NCBI GenBank assembly: GCA_019188255.1
Contig: JAETXT010000005.1
Span: 5,332,001 to 5,396,000, forward strand
Source of the DNA: Verticillium longisporum
Taxonomy: Eukaryota; Ascomycota; Sordariomycetes; Glomerellales; Plectosphaerellaceae
Direction of reading: 5' to 3'
DNA length: 64,000 nucleotides
Shown one piece after another: positions 11,620 to 23,227 of this stretch. Position 1 is the first letter of the stretch. Every line of letters starts with the position of its first letter. The translations under genes and the position numbers were made by a program. The notes below the pieces were generated by a model. That model searched no databases. It saw only the letters and a program-made list of their open reading frames with translations, and was not told the DNA's origin.

Positions 11620-14600
11620 ATGTTGGGGAAACTATTCAACTTGGGGACCGGCAATGCCGCCAGTAGTGGCGGGTCGCCTCAGTCCAATTACACTAAACCC
11701 CCTCAGTCGTCTCTGGAGTCTGTGCAAGAGGATATTCACACCCGCCATCTCCTGTTTCCCGACCCCGACGCTCTGTTCCAGCACCAAAACGACCAGGTCT
11801 TTCCACTCTCCACGGCCCTACCATCAACAACCCCAGGCAGCCCGTTTGATTATGAAGCAGACATTGAGCTCGACGCACGACATATCAGGGTCCTCATCAT
11901 GCAGGATGCTGCCGGTCCTTATCCGTTCCAGCTCCTGTTCGACAGCCAGGGGCCGCCCCCGCCAGCTCCCGTTGCTCCAGATCGATCACCGGTAGGATTG
12001 CCGACCTTCCAGGACCCTCGGAGGACGCCCGGAACGCCGCGGAAAAGCAGTCTGAACCACGGGTCTAGGCCCCTTGTCATTCAACCGGACAGCCCCCAGC
12101 CACGTCAGGGCGCCTTTGACCGTCGTGGCTCGCTGCAAGGCCGCACACAAACAACGGCTGAAACAGAATTACAGCGCGCGCGCCGCGAGTACAACGACGA
12201 GATCAGCGCATTTTCCAGTTGCACATTTGGCAATTCCGAGTTGATGGCTTACAAGGGCACCTCAACTAAAGTGCACATTGTCCCCAGCTCTAGCGACAGT
12301 CGCACGGAGTATGCCGGGTCTTTGCTGGGCGATGGGCGTGGGTCCATTGGAAGATCAAGCATGCGTTCGAGCCGGCTCGCGCAGTCGTACACGTCTGAGA
12401 CTGTTTCGTCAGCACACCCTTCGGCATCCTTTGCAGCGACCTCGACGCCAAGGCAGTCTGACAGGAGAAAGATCCTCATCACAAGATTATTCCCGGTCAT
12501 CATGCCCACTGACGATTCTGAAAACGACACCCCCATGAGCCGATATTCCGATCATAATGCTGGGTTTCCCTTTCCACCACCAGAAGAGCCGGTTCCCAAG
12601 AAGAAGCCGCAGCCAAAGCAGAAGAGGACGCCAATGTACGCCGTGGTGCTAGTCATTCAATTGCCGCCGAGTCCCAACCAGACGATGCCACCCGCTGCTG
12701 CTACACGCCTCGCGTTCAAGGGACCTGGGTCTTACACTGACCATGATTTCTTTGCGTCATCCATGAGCTCTGCCCGTCGCTCTGGTTGGGCCATGCCGGG
12801 CTCTGGTTTCCACAACGAGTCTCTGGAGTCGTCATTCTCCGCTGACGTGGATGATCGCATGGATGTTGTCACCCAGCACTGGGACATCATCATGAGAACG
12901 CTGACGCATCTTCAATCTGTAGTGGCCATGTCCTTAGGTGCCATGCTCAAACAGGAAGACATCTCATCTCCGGATCCATCTACGGCGCCCGTCGCCTCTT
13001 TTATTGGACGCACCCCATCCCTGAACCGGAGGGGCGACGACGCGCACATGTTCAAGCCCCCGAAAACAAATTCTAAGCTCATTGCGCTGCAGTCGCATCG
13101 TCTTCAACACGATGAGCTCATTGTACAACATGCTGCCATGGCAAGAGTACGAGTCGTCACTGGTCTGCGTGCGCAACGCGTCATCACTGGCCAGGGCAGG
13201 TGGGGGATTTGGCGAGACGAGGCGAGGTGGATGGCTCGCAGAGCCAGCGAGAGGGATGATGGGTTCTCATTCTTCTTTCATCTGTTGACCGGCTTTCTTG
13301 CTACTCACATGGACTGGCTCCAGGCGCTGAGCCCCATGTCATACCGAAGGAAGTTTTACGAGCAGCAACGAGCAAAGGGAGAAGAGGATCTGTTCCTACC
13401 TGCCCGCACCGTCATCGTTTCTCAGGACAAGATGCTCGCGCGTCGGTTGATTTTCCTGCTATCCGCCTTTCTCCCGGCCAATCAGCAGGTACCTACTGCA
13501 CGCCCACACCGGCCGAGCACGTCGACGTCTGTCGGGGCCTTCTCGCAATCGCCGCCTTCCTACATTGTGCCGATTCTGCGCGAAGAGTCTCTACGCCGAA
13601 AGATCAACCGCAGAACTGGACCGAGGCGAACATCGCATACACGCAACATGAGCCAAAGCACTCGCACGTCCGGTGTCCCAACTCAACTCGCCCACCTTGC
13701 CATGGAAGGACATCATGAGAGGCGTTTCTCTGACGTGGGCTCCCTCAGATCCAACCTCCCTATCCCCGGCAACGATGTCGGGAGTAGGAAAAGCAGCGCG
13801 GCAACAACGACCACGATCACGCCAGAAACGTCTATTCCGCATTTCTCCACCTTTCATAGGGCAGAGAGTCGACGGAGGCCGCGACCTGGTAGCAGCAGCA
13901 GCATTGCCGCGGATGACCTCAAACGATCCTTGATACGGGGTGAAACTTCAGGACACATGAGTAGCGCCAGCACCGACTCTCGAGCAGCAAGTTCCCGATG
14001 GGGCAGCATGATCAGTGGCCTGTGGAGCACTGCCGCTCGAAGGGGATCGTCCAACCTGACAATGCACGAGTCCAGCAGCCCGACCTCGCCTACGAAAGGC
14101 AATTTCGGTAGAACGGATAAGCTGGCTGAAATGGTGAGAGAAGCATCCATTGTGGAGGGCTATCGTCATACGACCGATCCACGACCGTCCATCGAGGGCA
14201 GTGAGCCCCAGACACCTCGCGGTTACGATGATGAGCAAGCCATTGATGACGAGCCCGAAAGGTTAGTCTTTGCTGAAAGAACGCCGGATCCCACGAGTGC
14301 GTTCCAGTCTCCTGTCAAGACCACGATCAACCCCGAGGATGGCGTAATCGATGTCGACATTCCATTTCCTGACTACATTACATCATTTGAAACTGCTGTC
14401 AGCTCTCCCTCAAGCAGTGGCTACCTCTCCACCCCTGGACTGGGCAGCGGACTCGATGGCTTTGAGCAGCTTTCTCGCATCGTCATTGATGGCGATCTAC
14501 CTATGAATGTCGCCGGGTACTTGCAACGATATCATCAGGACTTTGTGCTGCAAGCGATCCCACCACAAGACGATCTGGAAGAGCAGATCAAGCAGTCCAT

Positions 14601-15243
14601 GCGGTCGGAACCGACTCCATTCATCTTCCATAAGCAAGCAAGCGATGACTCTGGGGAGAGATGGGTCGATGTCAGTTCAGTGCTGATAGCAGACACGGCT
14701 ACACACACAACCAAGCGCATTCGATATCGCCGACTGATCCGCCCAAGACCGTGGGCAGAACGTCCGGCCCCCATGGGTTCTGCTGGTTCCAGCGTTTACG
14801 GTACCGCACTGCTGACTCCTTCAGTCATGCCTTATGAGCACCAGCTGGAGGATGAATTCATTGAAGAGAACTTTGCCAGCCTGGACGATGTCCTGACTGA
14901 GGCTGTTGAAAGAGTTATCGCACAGGGCCTCGACACAAGCAAGCACAACTCTTCCAGCTCGTCACGATCGACAAGCAAGGGTCGCGGACGCAGCAACAGC
15001 GACGCTTCCCAATCTGAGGAGAGCCATACGATACCGCACATGGTTCAGGAAGTACCGCGAGGTGAATGCAAGTCGGTCGTTCTGTCCGCCTTGCACGACA
15101 TTATTCGAGACGTTGTGGAGAAGCGAGAGCACGAAGGTGAGGGCCGCAATGGAAACGGCGGCAGTGTCGTGAGAGAAGAGCAGGAAAGCGTCCTGCGTGA
15201 AGCGGTACGCGGATGGCTTGACAGTATGGATGCAAGCGAGTGA
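11620..15243 (+). CDS. LST4: Folliculin-interacting protein (FNIP) domain protein, Lst4-like TORC1 regulator
   Basis: Single uninterrupted frame of 1207 codons, starting at the ATG giving MLGKLFNLG; the open frame extends a few codons upstream without another ATG. FNIP N-terminal motifs are seen: RHIRVLIMQD near residue 88, ISAFSSCTFGNSELMAYKG near 195, RKILITRLFPV near 282 and MYAVVLVIQLPP near 337. A longin/DENN-like middle follows, with a long Ser-rich low-complexity insertion (about 650-850). Near the C-terminus is a conserved-looking block (EFIEENFASLDDVLTEAVERVIAQG). In yeast, Lst4 with Lst7 is the GAP for Gtr2 that activates TORC1 on the vacuole; FNIP-folliculin does this in animals. 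The neighbour IML1 acts on the partner GTPase. Family membership is clear; the symbol rests on FNIP family resemblance. Confidence 0.8.
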   Translation: MLGKLFNLGTGNAASSGGSPQSNYTKPPQSSLESVQEDIHTRHLLFPDPDALFQHQNDQVFPLSTALPSTTPGSPFDYEADIELDARHIRVLIMQDAAGPYPFQLLFDSQGPPPPAPVAPDRSPVGLPTFQDPRRTPGTPRKSSLNHGSRPLVIQPDSPQPRQGAFDRRGSLQGRTQTTAETELQRARREYNDEISAFSSCTFGNSELMAYKGTSTKVHIVPSSSDSRTEYAGSLLGDGRGSIGRSSMRSSRLAQSYTSETVSSAHPSASFAATSTPRQSDRRKILITRLFPVIMPTDDSENDTPMSRYSDHNAGFPFPPPEEPVPKKKPQPKQKRTPMYAVVLVIQLPPSPNQTMPPAAATRLAFKGPGSYTDHDFFASSMSSARRSGWAMPGSGFHNESLESSFSADVDDRMDVVTQHWDIIMRTLTHLQSVVAMSLGAMLKQEDISSPDPSTAPVASFIGRTPSLNRRGDDAHMFKPPKTNSKLIALQSHRLQHDELIVQHAAMARVRVVTGLRAQRVITGQGRWGIWRDEARWMARRASERDDGFSFFFHLLTGFLATHMDWLQALSPMSYRRKFYEQQRAKGEEDLFLPARTVIVSQDKMLARRLIFLLSAFLPANQQVPTARPHRPSTSTSVGAFSQSPPSYIVPILREESLRRKINRRTGPRRTSHTRNMSQSTRTSGVPTQLAHLAMEGHHERRFSDVGSLRSNLPIPGNDVGSRKSSAATTTTITPETSIPHFSTFHRAESRRRPRPGSSSSIAADDLKRSLIRGETSGHMSSASTDSRAASSRWGSMISGLWSTAARRGSSNLTMHESSSPTSPTKGNFGRTDKLAEMVREASIVEGYRHTTDPRPSIEGSEPQTPRGYDDEQAIDDEPERLVFAERTPDPTSAFQSPVKTTINPEDGVIDVDIPFPDYITSFETAVSSPSSSGYLSTPGLGSGLDGFEQLSRIVIDGDLPMNVAGYLQRYHQDFVLQAIPPQDDLEEQIKQSMRSEPTPFIFHKQASDDSGERWVDVSSVLIADTATHTTKRIRYRRLIRPRPWAERPAPMGSAGSSVYGTALLTPSVMPYEHQLEDEFIEENFASLDDVLTEAVERVIAQGLDTSKHNSSSSSRSTSKGRGRSNSDASQSEESHTIPHMVQEVPRGECKSVVLSALHDIIRDVVEKREHEGEGRNGNGGSVVREEQESVLREAVRGWLDSMDASE

Positions 15244-16268
15244 TGCGCTTTGGGCGCCGTGACCAACTTCTATTTGTTTGGCACTGCATGTCGATCTGAG
15301 TGAGCTCGACATGGTTTGTTGTGACGTGAGACGATCAAGGCGGGACGAGAAAGCGTTGACATGGATGCTCACATGATACCCGAAGAGAGAGGGAGCGGAG
15401 GTTTTGCTTTTCATGCTTTTCATTTTTCATTTTGGCAGATGGAGCGACGGTCATAGTCCGGCATCGCCCTGAGCACTGACATTTGGATGGGAAGCGGCAT
15501 TGCACTGGCGTTTTAGGCTAGAGAGGGTTGGGAATACATTCGCTATCTGCTTTCTTTCTTAAGATGTCTCAGGGGTAGTAGCAGATATGAGTTCCAAGTA
15601 CTCATTATGAATAATATCGTGTGCACATTCAAGGCAACATTCGTCGTCACTGCATTTAAATGGATTGATCACGTCTGCCACTAGAGTCATCCTGCAAGTA
15701 GAAGTTGAGAAGCAGCAGTCAGCGTTATTGAGCAAACTAACTACCTTGCCTCGAGCCGAGTGCAGCTCTGATAGTTTCGGCCATCGTTATATTTTTCTTT
15801 GTAGAAAAAGGCCAACCACACCAGAAGAGAGGTATCATCGGTAAAAAGAGCAAACAAGTACGAAGCGAAAAACAAGCCCAACATCTGGAAGATGCCTCCC
15901 GAATAAAAGGTATCCCGGACACCCCTTTCTCCGCAGGGAGCCGCCGTACCACCTCGGAGAAAAACACCTGAACGCCACCCATTTTCGTTTTGCGACTTCT
16001 CCGCTCCAATTCTCTTGTCTCTCATTGTGGCACAATGCAAAGCCTCATGCCCCAATATCGCGGGACCTCCTTGTCTTTGAATGATGCACCTAAGTCTTCC
16101 GACCCCATGTCCTCGGTATAAAACGGCCAAAGATGCATGAAACCCCTCCACTTAGCTCGTGACGTTGCAAAATTGTCATATCGATGCGTGCGCAAAACCG
16201 TGGAACACCAGTAACGCCTCCTCACCATTCCTGTTCGAGCAGAGCCACATCGTATCGTGATCACCGCC
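15244..16268. other. Convergent intergenic region, Lst4-like gene to SCC2
   Basis: This is the 3' flank of two genes that end towards each other. The right half is AT-richer and has overlapping short open frames on the minus strand (15735-16150) with no recognisable motif. Nothing else is seen. Confidence 0.45.
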
Positions 16269-19200
16269 TCAGAACAAGTTATCAAAGTCTCCGTCAGCGT
16301 CCTCATCATCGCTGGTCGGCTGGGCTCCCTTTCGTGGTCGTCCGCGCGGTTTTTGGCCGTTCATCCTCGCCTGCTTCTTGCGGCTCCCGGGCGTGCCCGG
16401 ACCTGCTTTCCTCTTCCGGTTGAGAGTTCCCGCTTCGTCTTCGCCACCGCTGGGAGTCGCGGGCTCTTCGTCATCAATCTCCTCGTCCTCATTTTGAACC
16501 TTGAACTCTTTATCAACGTTCATGAGCTCCACAAAGGCTCGGCACTTGCGCATGAGACACTCTTGTGAAGCCAGACCGCTGATATGAGAAGTGACTTCTT
16601 CCCAAAACTTGTCACCTGTGATGCCCGGAACCTTGACGGGTGTTTTGCTGAGATCCTTGGCAGCCGCTTTGCTCTTCGACTCCCTGCGGTTACTGTTCAT
16701 GCCGTAGAGACGCCTGATGTGTGTTCGCGCCTCCCAGAGCGCCAGTAGAATGATGGCGCCGGCTCCGAGCTGCCGCAGCCGCTCAGGAGTGACATTGAGC
16801 TTCGCAGGGGGCGGCACAAAAGATTGTTCTTGCACGACTGAACCGTCCTCAACTTGTCCCTCTTTCGGTGCGACAGGTTGAACGGGTTGTTCGGTATCCA
16901 TGTCCATACGGACATTGAACAGCTCCGTCTCAATAACATGCGCGAGATTAGACCCTGTCGAAGAGACGACCTTTTCCATGGCGGCGACAGTCAACTGCAC
17001 CTCTCCGACGGTCATGTACTCGAAAAAGGCAAGGTTCTCAATGATGAACCGGGAGATGCCCACTTGAGGCGGCATCTCTTCCGTGGTCTCCAGTTTGTTC
17101 GGGTCGAAATCAACATGAGCGACGAGTTTGGCCATAAACTTCTGACGATTTTTCGACTTGCTGATCTTCAGAACCTCCATCAACAGATGAAGTTTTGATT
17201 GGAAAGGGTTCTCAGTTGCACCGCGGGGATCCTTTATAATGTCGCGCTGATATTCATAAGCCACTTGGATGGCCTTGACGTACTCACGTTCGACGACGGT
17301 CTCGTACTTCTCGTGCAGAGCTCGATGTTCCATGTAAGCAACCTCAGAGATCCTATGAACCGGACATGTTTCCAGAGTGATCAGCGTGACACCAACCTCC
17401 TTTGGATGCGTGAGGCCTTGTCGATTAATGCTGCCGAGGACCTCGACGGCCAAGAAGGCGTGCTCGTCCTTAGACGATAGGGCAATCCTTGTAATGTCTT
17501 CTAGGAAGCGCTGCGTAGTCGCGCTGCTGACATCGTCGTGGGTGGTTCCGCCCATTACTGTCAAATTGCGCTTCTTGTCATCTGGGCCCGTAGCGGATTT
17601 GGCGGTAGAGGCCTCGGATCGTCGCTCCTCACTGATGAGGAACTCTTTGAAGGATCTCAGAACAGCATCCTCAAGGACGGGGTTCTTCTCCGAAAAGACA
17701 GCCTCGAATCTCGGAATCACGTTGGGGGACACGTAATTGCGAGGGTGCGATTGACAAATGAGCCCAATCGCCTCCAAAGCGGCCTTCCTTGCCTCCAGAG
17801 GCTTCTTTGAGTCAGCCCAAGGAGAGAGTTGATCCACCATGAGCTTCGTGACCGACTTGTCTCTGGAATCGGGTAGAGACGGGCCGCCCGCGGCCTTGAA
17901 CGAATCCCAATCAGAGTCTAGATTGCAGTGCTTGCCGACGGCGCCAATAATCTGGGAGTAGCGGACAAAGAGCTGGACAATTTTCTCGTTGGGAGGCGAC
18001 TGACGGAGCTTTACTGTCCCTGCAAGACTGGATCCGGCAAGACGAGCCAAGTTCATACGGTTGCCAAGCAACTGGGCTAAGATCCAAAGACAAGCGACCG
18101 AATCATCCAGGAGTGGCTTGATAATCTTGCCGAGACAATTCTGAAGCTGTGTTCGGACATCTTTGAGAAACTCTTCATGCTTGATTGTAAGCTGCGGTAA
18201 CACCTGGCGGTAAATGACGGCAACAGCTTTGAACACAGCCCGATCGTCAACGGTCGTATAGCTCGACAGGTGTGGCTTCAGGAGGCGGATCTCCTCAAAG
18301 GTGAAGAGCTTAGGATCGGCTTTCGCAAAGACTTGAAGAACCTGTAATGCGTCTCGCCCGTGAGGAATGGATGGGTCGTCCGAATCGAGGTTGTCGATGA
18401 GCTCGAACATGCTGGCGACTAGTTTGATGCTCACCTCAAATGGCCCCTTCTGAGCCTTATTCGTTGTGCCGAGGATTGATTGCAGCACCTTGTCCAGGAT
18501 AGCGGTAATGTTCCCAGACTTGCTCGTCTGGATCATGAGAGCGACGTGTTCGGTCAGCGAGGACTTGAACGCGGGTGTGTCCTCGGCATGATAGAAAGGC
18601 GCGAACCAGACCTCCTCGATCATCTGCCGAGCCAGATCGCGCACACTCTCGTCGGGGTCTTGCACGCGGTGCAGTAGGCCGCTGGCGATAGCGCTACGGG
18701 CCTGTTTGCTCTTATTACGCAGGTAGATGTCACGCGCGAGTTTCATGGCCCGCTTGCGTACTCCCACACCGCTGTCGACGAAGCGATCCAGAATTTTTTC
18801 CATCATCTTCTCCTCGAGATTGCTGCGTAGCTGGATACACTTGCCCATGAGGCCAATAGCCGAGTCGCGGACTTGTGGCGAAGAATCATTGGAACAGTTC
18901 AGGATGAGCTCCACGACCAACGAGTTGCCGTCGAGGATTGCCGGGTCCGTCTCTAACAGCTGATTGATGCTTCTCAGACTCTTGCTTCGGACGGATGCCT
19001 GATCGCTAGCCATGGCGTTAAGGAGAGCGTTAAGCATACGAGGGAATAGCTCACAGAAAGGAGAGCGAAGTAAGACGATCGAGTAAGACAGCTTGGCGTG
19101 GTTGGGCGCAACTTTTTTGAAAGTGTACTCACTGGAGAGCCAGCGAGGGTCATCGATCATCATCCTGAGTCGATAGGCGAGACGGCCATACTCGCGATCA

Positions 19201-21993
19201 CGCTCCTCCATATCTTCCTCAACGCCGTGGTAAGCCAAGCTGCAACGCTCGGCCCAATCCGTGATCAAATATGAGATGGCACCCCTGAGGTGAGGGTCAT
19301 CGGCGCAGCGTTCCTCAAGGTGCTCAAGGGTAGCCCGGAAGGGTCCCGACCAGGAAACCAAGTGCTCCACGCGATTGTTCTGCTCCAAGGCGGACATGGC
19401 AAGGTCCGCAAGAAACCGCCCCAACTGATCACCAGTGCTCGCATCTTTGCTTTCCGCAACTTTCCTGATATGGGAGCGCAGCCTCGACACTGCTGCACAC
19501 ATGACACCGAGCAGTTCGAGAGCCATGTTCTTTGCTGGAGCCACTGATTTGTCGTTCTCCCACAATCGAATCATAGAGTAGGTCAGTTGTCGGAGAATCA
19601 ATTCGGCAGCCGGCCAGTCAGGCGAATCCATGCATGTGGTGAAGTCTTCGACGAAAAGATCCAGTAGGTTGCGGAACGGTGCGTCCCCAGACTTGGTTGA
19701 CTTCAGAGCCCGATTGACAATGAAGTTGACGACGTGAGAGGCGTTCCGCTGCACGCCGTCGACGAGAGGTTTCGACACATTCTCCAATTCAGTCATGGCA
19801 GTGTGGTGTTCATCAGCACCCTGAATCTCCGATTTAATCGTAAAGATCTGCTGATCAGGCCCCGCGTGTGTCGTGGTGCCATTCTGGAGCTCGTCCTCTT
19901 CACCGTCGGCGTCTTCTGATGGCCTTGCACGTTGCTCTTTGTTTTGTATCTTTCCAGAGCTCGACTGGACGAGACGCATGAGAAGTGCAGAGAGAGGCTG
20001 GATGTTCCCGCCTTCCGACAACCTGAACTGCCTAGCGCTTTGCTTGCCGACTGGCAACTTCTCAAGAGACGTGAGAAGCTCGTTGAAGATGCCATTACGC
20101 TCATCTGGCTTGACAAGGAAAATCTGGCAGAGCATGTCCATCGCCACCAAACGGATACCGTCGAATTTCTGAACTCCCACCACTGAATCCTTCTCGTAGT
20201 GAGCGTTGTCGACGAAAATCAGGCTCGAGGCAGAGAATTCGAGAGTACCGAGAGCGACATCGGAGAGCTGGATGCTCCGGACGAGATTCGTGAGAAGCGC
20301 GAATAGGCGTTGGCAATTGACCAGGATTGTTGCGAGTTCCTTCTTGTGTGGTTGGAGGAGTTTGAAAAGGTCGCTGGTCGGCCCGCTGCCCTTGAGCTCG
20401 ACCACCGGAACAACAATGCCATCTATGACACTCTTGTACAGTTCAATGCCCTGCTTAATGGTATCCTCCGAATAAAGCAGCTTTTCTTCACGCCCGCCGC
20501 ACATGATACGCATCATGGTCCGGCCCGCCCTCAAACCAATCTCCACCTGCTGGAGTTGATCTAGCCATCTATTGACATCGGACTCGCCCCAGCTGTCGTC
20601 GAGTTTGAGATCCAACTCAAGTGTTTGCTTGACACTAACTTCGCTGAGCTTCTGGATCCGCATGAGCACATCCAGGGGAACATCAGCATAGCTTCCCAGA
20701 CAGATGACCTTCTCGACAGCTTTTTGCAATCGTTGATGAGCATCGCTCGAAAGTGCCGGATCGCCGTTATTGGTTATGGTCACGATATGAGCGTAGCCAG
20801 GATCGCGCTGCAAAGCATGACCCACAGCGTCAAACACACTACGAGCTAGTCGATCCAGGTCGAGGAGTGCCGTCTCAGCCCTTTGTCGCTGGTCTAGACT
20901 CGCCCCGAGCGCGTCCTGGCTATCGTGGTAGGCCTCTCGTCTAACCGAAAGGTGCAGAGGCTCATCCGTCTCGTCTGGTACTTGAGCGTACTCTGCCTTG
21001 TTGAACTTAGTATGTGGAAGCTCAACAGCGAAAGCGGTGTTCCTAGTCTCCGACTCTCTTTTGACTGGCGCAGCGGTAGAACGAGCGGAGGAAACTTCAC
21101 TCGTGCCAGTGGGTTCAGCTTTGACAACTCCTGGGGGAAGGACTTGCTGAGGAGCCGCTGGTGCTGTACTTTGATCGACGGGCGAAGGCTGGTCAGGATA
21201 AGCGACGTAGGCAGTCGGGTCGAACTGTTTGGCGGGAATGGCAATCTCTATACGAGCTGCATTCTGGCGGTGTGCCTCTGCGTTGGATAGGGCCCGTTTC
21301 GCGTCCTGTGGCGAGCCTGACTTCTTCGACGGTCGCTGTTGGTCGTGGACGGCAGCTTCGCCATTTGGCGTAGTTCGAGTCGGGCCATCGCCTGGTCGTC
21401 GAATGAAGGTGGGCGCCCTCTCAAGGACCATGGTGGTCAGTGGCGTCAGACCTTTTGTGAGGCCTTCGGGTTTGTGTTTTGATGACTCGGGGTCGATGAG
21501 AGGCTTCGTGATTTGTTTGAACTTGCTGATGATTGTCAGCAATCTGGTTGACTGGCTGGGGGCAGGATGGCGCATACTAAAATGTTCGCTGATTTGGTCT
21601 CAGCTCCTGGAGCAAGTGGTCTACAGCATGTTTCAATTGTTTGCTGTTCGTATCCTGCGAAGCCTGTCTGTTGAGTTGGTCGAAATCCTTGTTGCTGAAG
21701 AGATGGGCGATGCTCGAGGCAGGTAGGCCGGACCCGACCGTGGGATCAGGGATCAGGTCTAGTTGGAAAGAGCGGCAAGGTCAGATCAATTCGACGTTTG
21801 AAAGCACCAGGATGGACAATGGGTGCTTACCGGCAGTGAATGGCACGACCGATGTTTGAGGCGAATAGGGCAGTGCCTCTTGCAGCGTGAATGGCCGCAC
21901 AGAATGCTCGTGGAAGGAGGGTTGAGGTTGTCCATAGGTTCCGTTCGCCGGCCCGGCCGGTGCAGGCCGTTGACCGCTTCTGTTGTCGGCCAT
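16269..21993 (-). CDS. SCC2: Sister chromatid cohesion protein Scc2/Mis4 (cohesin loader, NIPBL homologue)
   Basis: Three exons: 21993-21831, 21758-21578 and 21525-16269, encoding 1866 residues. Intron 1 has a GTAAGC donor; intron 2 has GTATGC, a GCTGAC branch site and ATCAG. Exon 1 carries the family N-terminus PFTLQEALPYSPQTSVVPF and exon 2 LIPDPTVGSG, the region that binds the Scc4/MAU2 partner. The body is a HEAT-repeat array (DSGVGVRKRAMKLARDIYLRN, SSPQVRDSAIGLMGKCIQLR) followed by the Nipped-B C-terminal region (LLDDSVACLWILAQLLGNRM). The tail has an AT-hook-like RGRPRKG and an acidic end. Scc2 with its partner loads cohesin onto chromatin. The start sits in a 640-bp divergent promoter shared with RPA12. 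An interior ATG near 21565 opens a long frame but would lose the conserved N-terminus. Confidence 0.92.
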
Positions 21994-22633
21994 GGTTTCA
22001 GCCGTCGGAGGCTCTGCGCTTCATCGCCTATCAAGGTCGAAATGGGGTTGTTGTTAGGCGGATGCGGATGCAAGAACGATGTCGGGAAGACGTGGGTGGG
22101 TGAAAAGGAGCGGACGTCCGAGGACAAGTGCACACGAGACACGATGTTGCTATCGAACTTATTCGAGTCCAAGTGCCGAAAGGATGCTTTCGAGTGTCCC
22201 AGTTGCTAAGGCGTTCGAGTGGTGTGTGTATCGTTGAAGTCGACCCCGTCTCGATTCGAGGTTGGAGAAGGTGGTAGTTGCGACAGCCTCGCGAAGCCGA
22301 ACCCCGGTCATCCAACTTGATGGCTCGTGCTTGCTGTTGCTGCCTGGCCAATCGTGCGCTTCCCCACGCTGCGCATGGGGCCTAGCCTTGATGCAGTCTG
22401 ACAGGGGCTGACAGGGGTCGAAGGATGCCCGCCCCCGGAACTGTACGTACCAGATGACGATAGCGATAAACGCTTTTGGGATCGATAACGATAAGGAGAA
22501 AAATCCCCAGGACCAGCCTGGAAATTTCCCTCCCTCAACTGGTTGCATGTATGAGATTCATGAGACAGCTGATCGTGGCATCGAGAACTCTCAGAACCAT
22601 ACTCACGCCAATTTTTGCACACTACTCCACACA
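21994..22633. promoter_or_regulatory. Divergent promoter region SCC2 / RPA12
   Basis: 640 bp separate two start codons pointing away from each other, so both promoters must lie here. No clear TATA element was picked out. Short open frames in it have no motifs. Confidence 0.5.
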
Positions 22634-23140
22634 ATGTCTGCGATAGGAAGTCTTGTCTTCTGCACCGATTGCGGTAACTTGTTGCCCGTGTCGCAAGGTG
22701 GGGAAAAGGCAGTCCTCATTTGCGCCTGCTGCAACGCCGAAAACAAAGGTGCGACCACTTCCGAGACTTCCAGCATAGGCCCGGCTTGTGCTTTGCGACT
22801 GACTTGAAGGCGGCGGCATTAGACACTGGCTCCAAATCGATCTCGACTTCCACCAAGCCCACCGACTTTCCCTCCCAGCTGAGGCAGAAGCTGCAATCCA
22901 AGGTTCAGACCATCGAGAAGCACAAGGTTAACACCCACGCTCTCATCGACGAGACCTGCCCCAAATGCGGACGCGAGGAGGTCTACTACACCCAGCTGCA
23001 GCTTCGTGGTGCCGATGAAGGCAGCACGACCTTTTACACGTGCAAGTGCGGCAACAGGTACGAGAAAGCCCACCGAGACGGTCGGCGTCGACGCGGAATA
23101 ATGTGCTGACGACGAATCTAGGTGGTCACAAAACAACTAG
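22634..23140 (+). CDS. RPA12: DNA-directed RNA polymerase I subunit RPA12
   Basis: Three exons, 22634-22748, 22823-23057 and 23122-23140, give 122 residues, the normal size. Intron 1 (74 nt) has a CTGAC branch site and ends CATTAG. Intron 2 (64 nt) has TGCTGACG and ends ATCTAG. The N-terminal zinc ribbon shows CTDCGNLL and CACC. The C-terminal TFIIS-like ribbon shows CPKCGREEVYY and FYTCKCGNRW, with the usual ...NN ending coded by the 19-nt last exon. Reading through the second intron gives a plausible but wrong basic tail. Rpa12 is a Pol I core subunit that supports RNA cleavage, backtracking rescue and termination during rRNA synthesis. Its stop is 87 bp from the convergent LIA1 stop. Confidence 0.95.
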
Positions 23141-23227
23141 GAACCTGGTGCATGGAAAGTGGAATTATGCTTTTTTTTGCTCAAATCAAATGATACCTCC
23201 TTGTCTATATACACCCTGCCAGCCCCC

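Noticed and set aside
16269..21575. SCC2 starting at an internal ATG (MRHPAPSQS)
   Set aside because: That segment lies in an intron with a good branch site; splicing instead links the conserved N-terminus coded at 21993-21578.
22720..23109. RPA12 ending with a basic tail after the second zinc ribbon
   Set aside because: A good intron (GTACGA ... TGCTGAC ... ATCTAG) removes it and restores the family ending.
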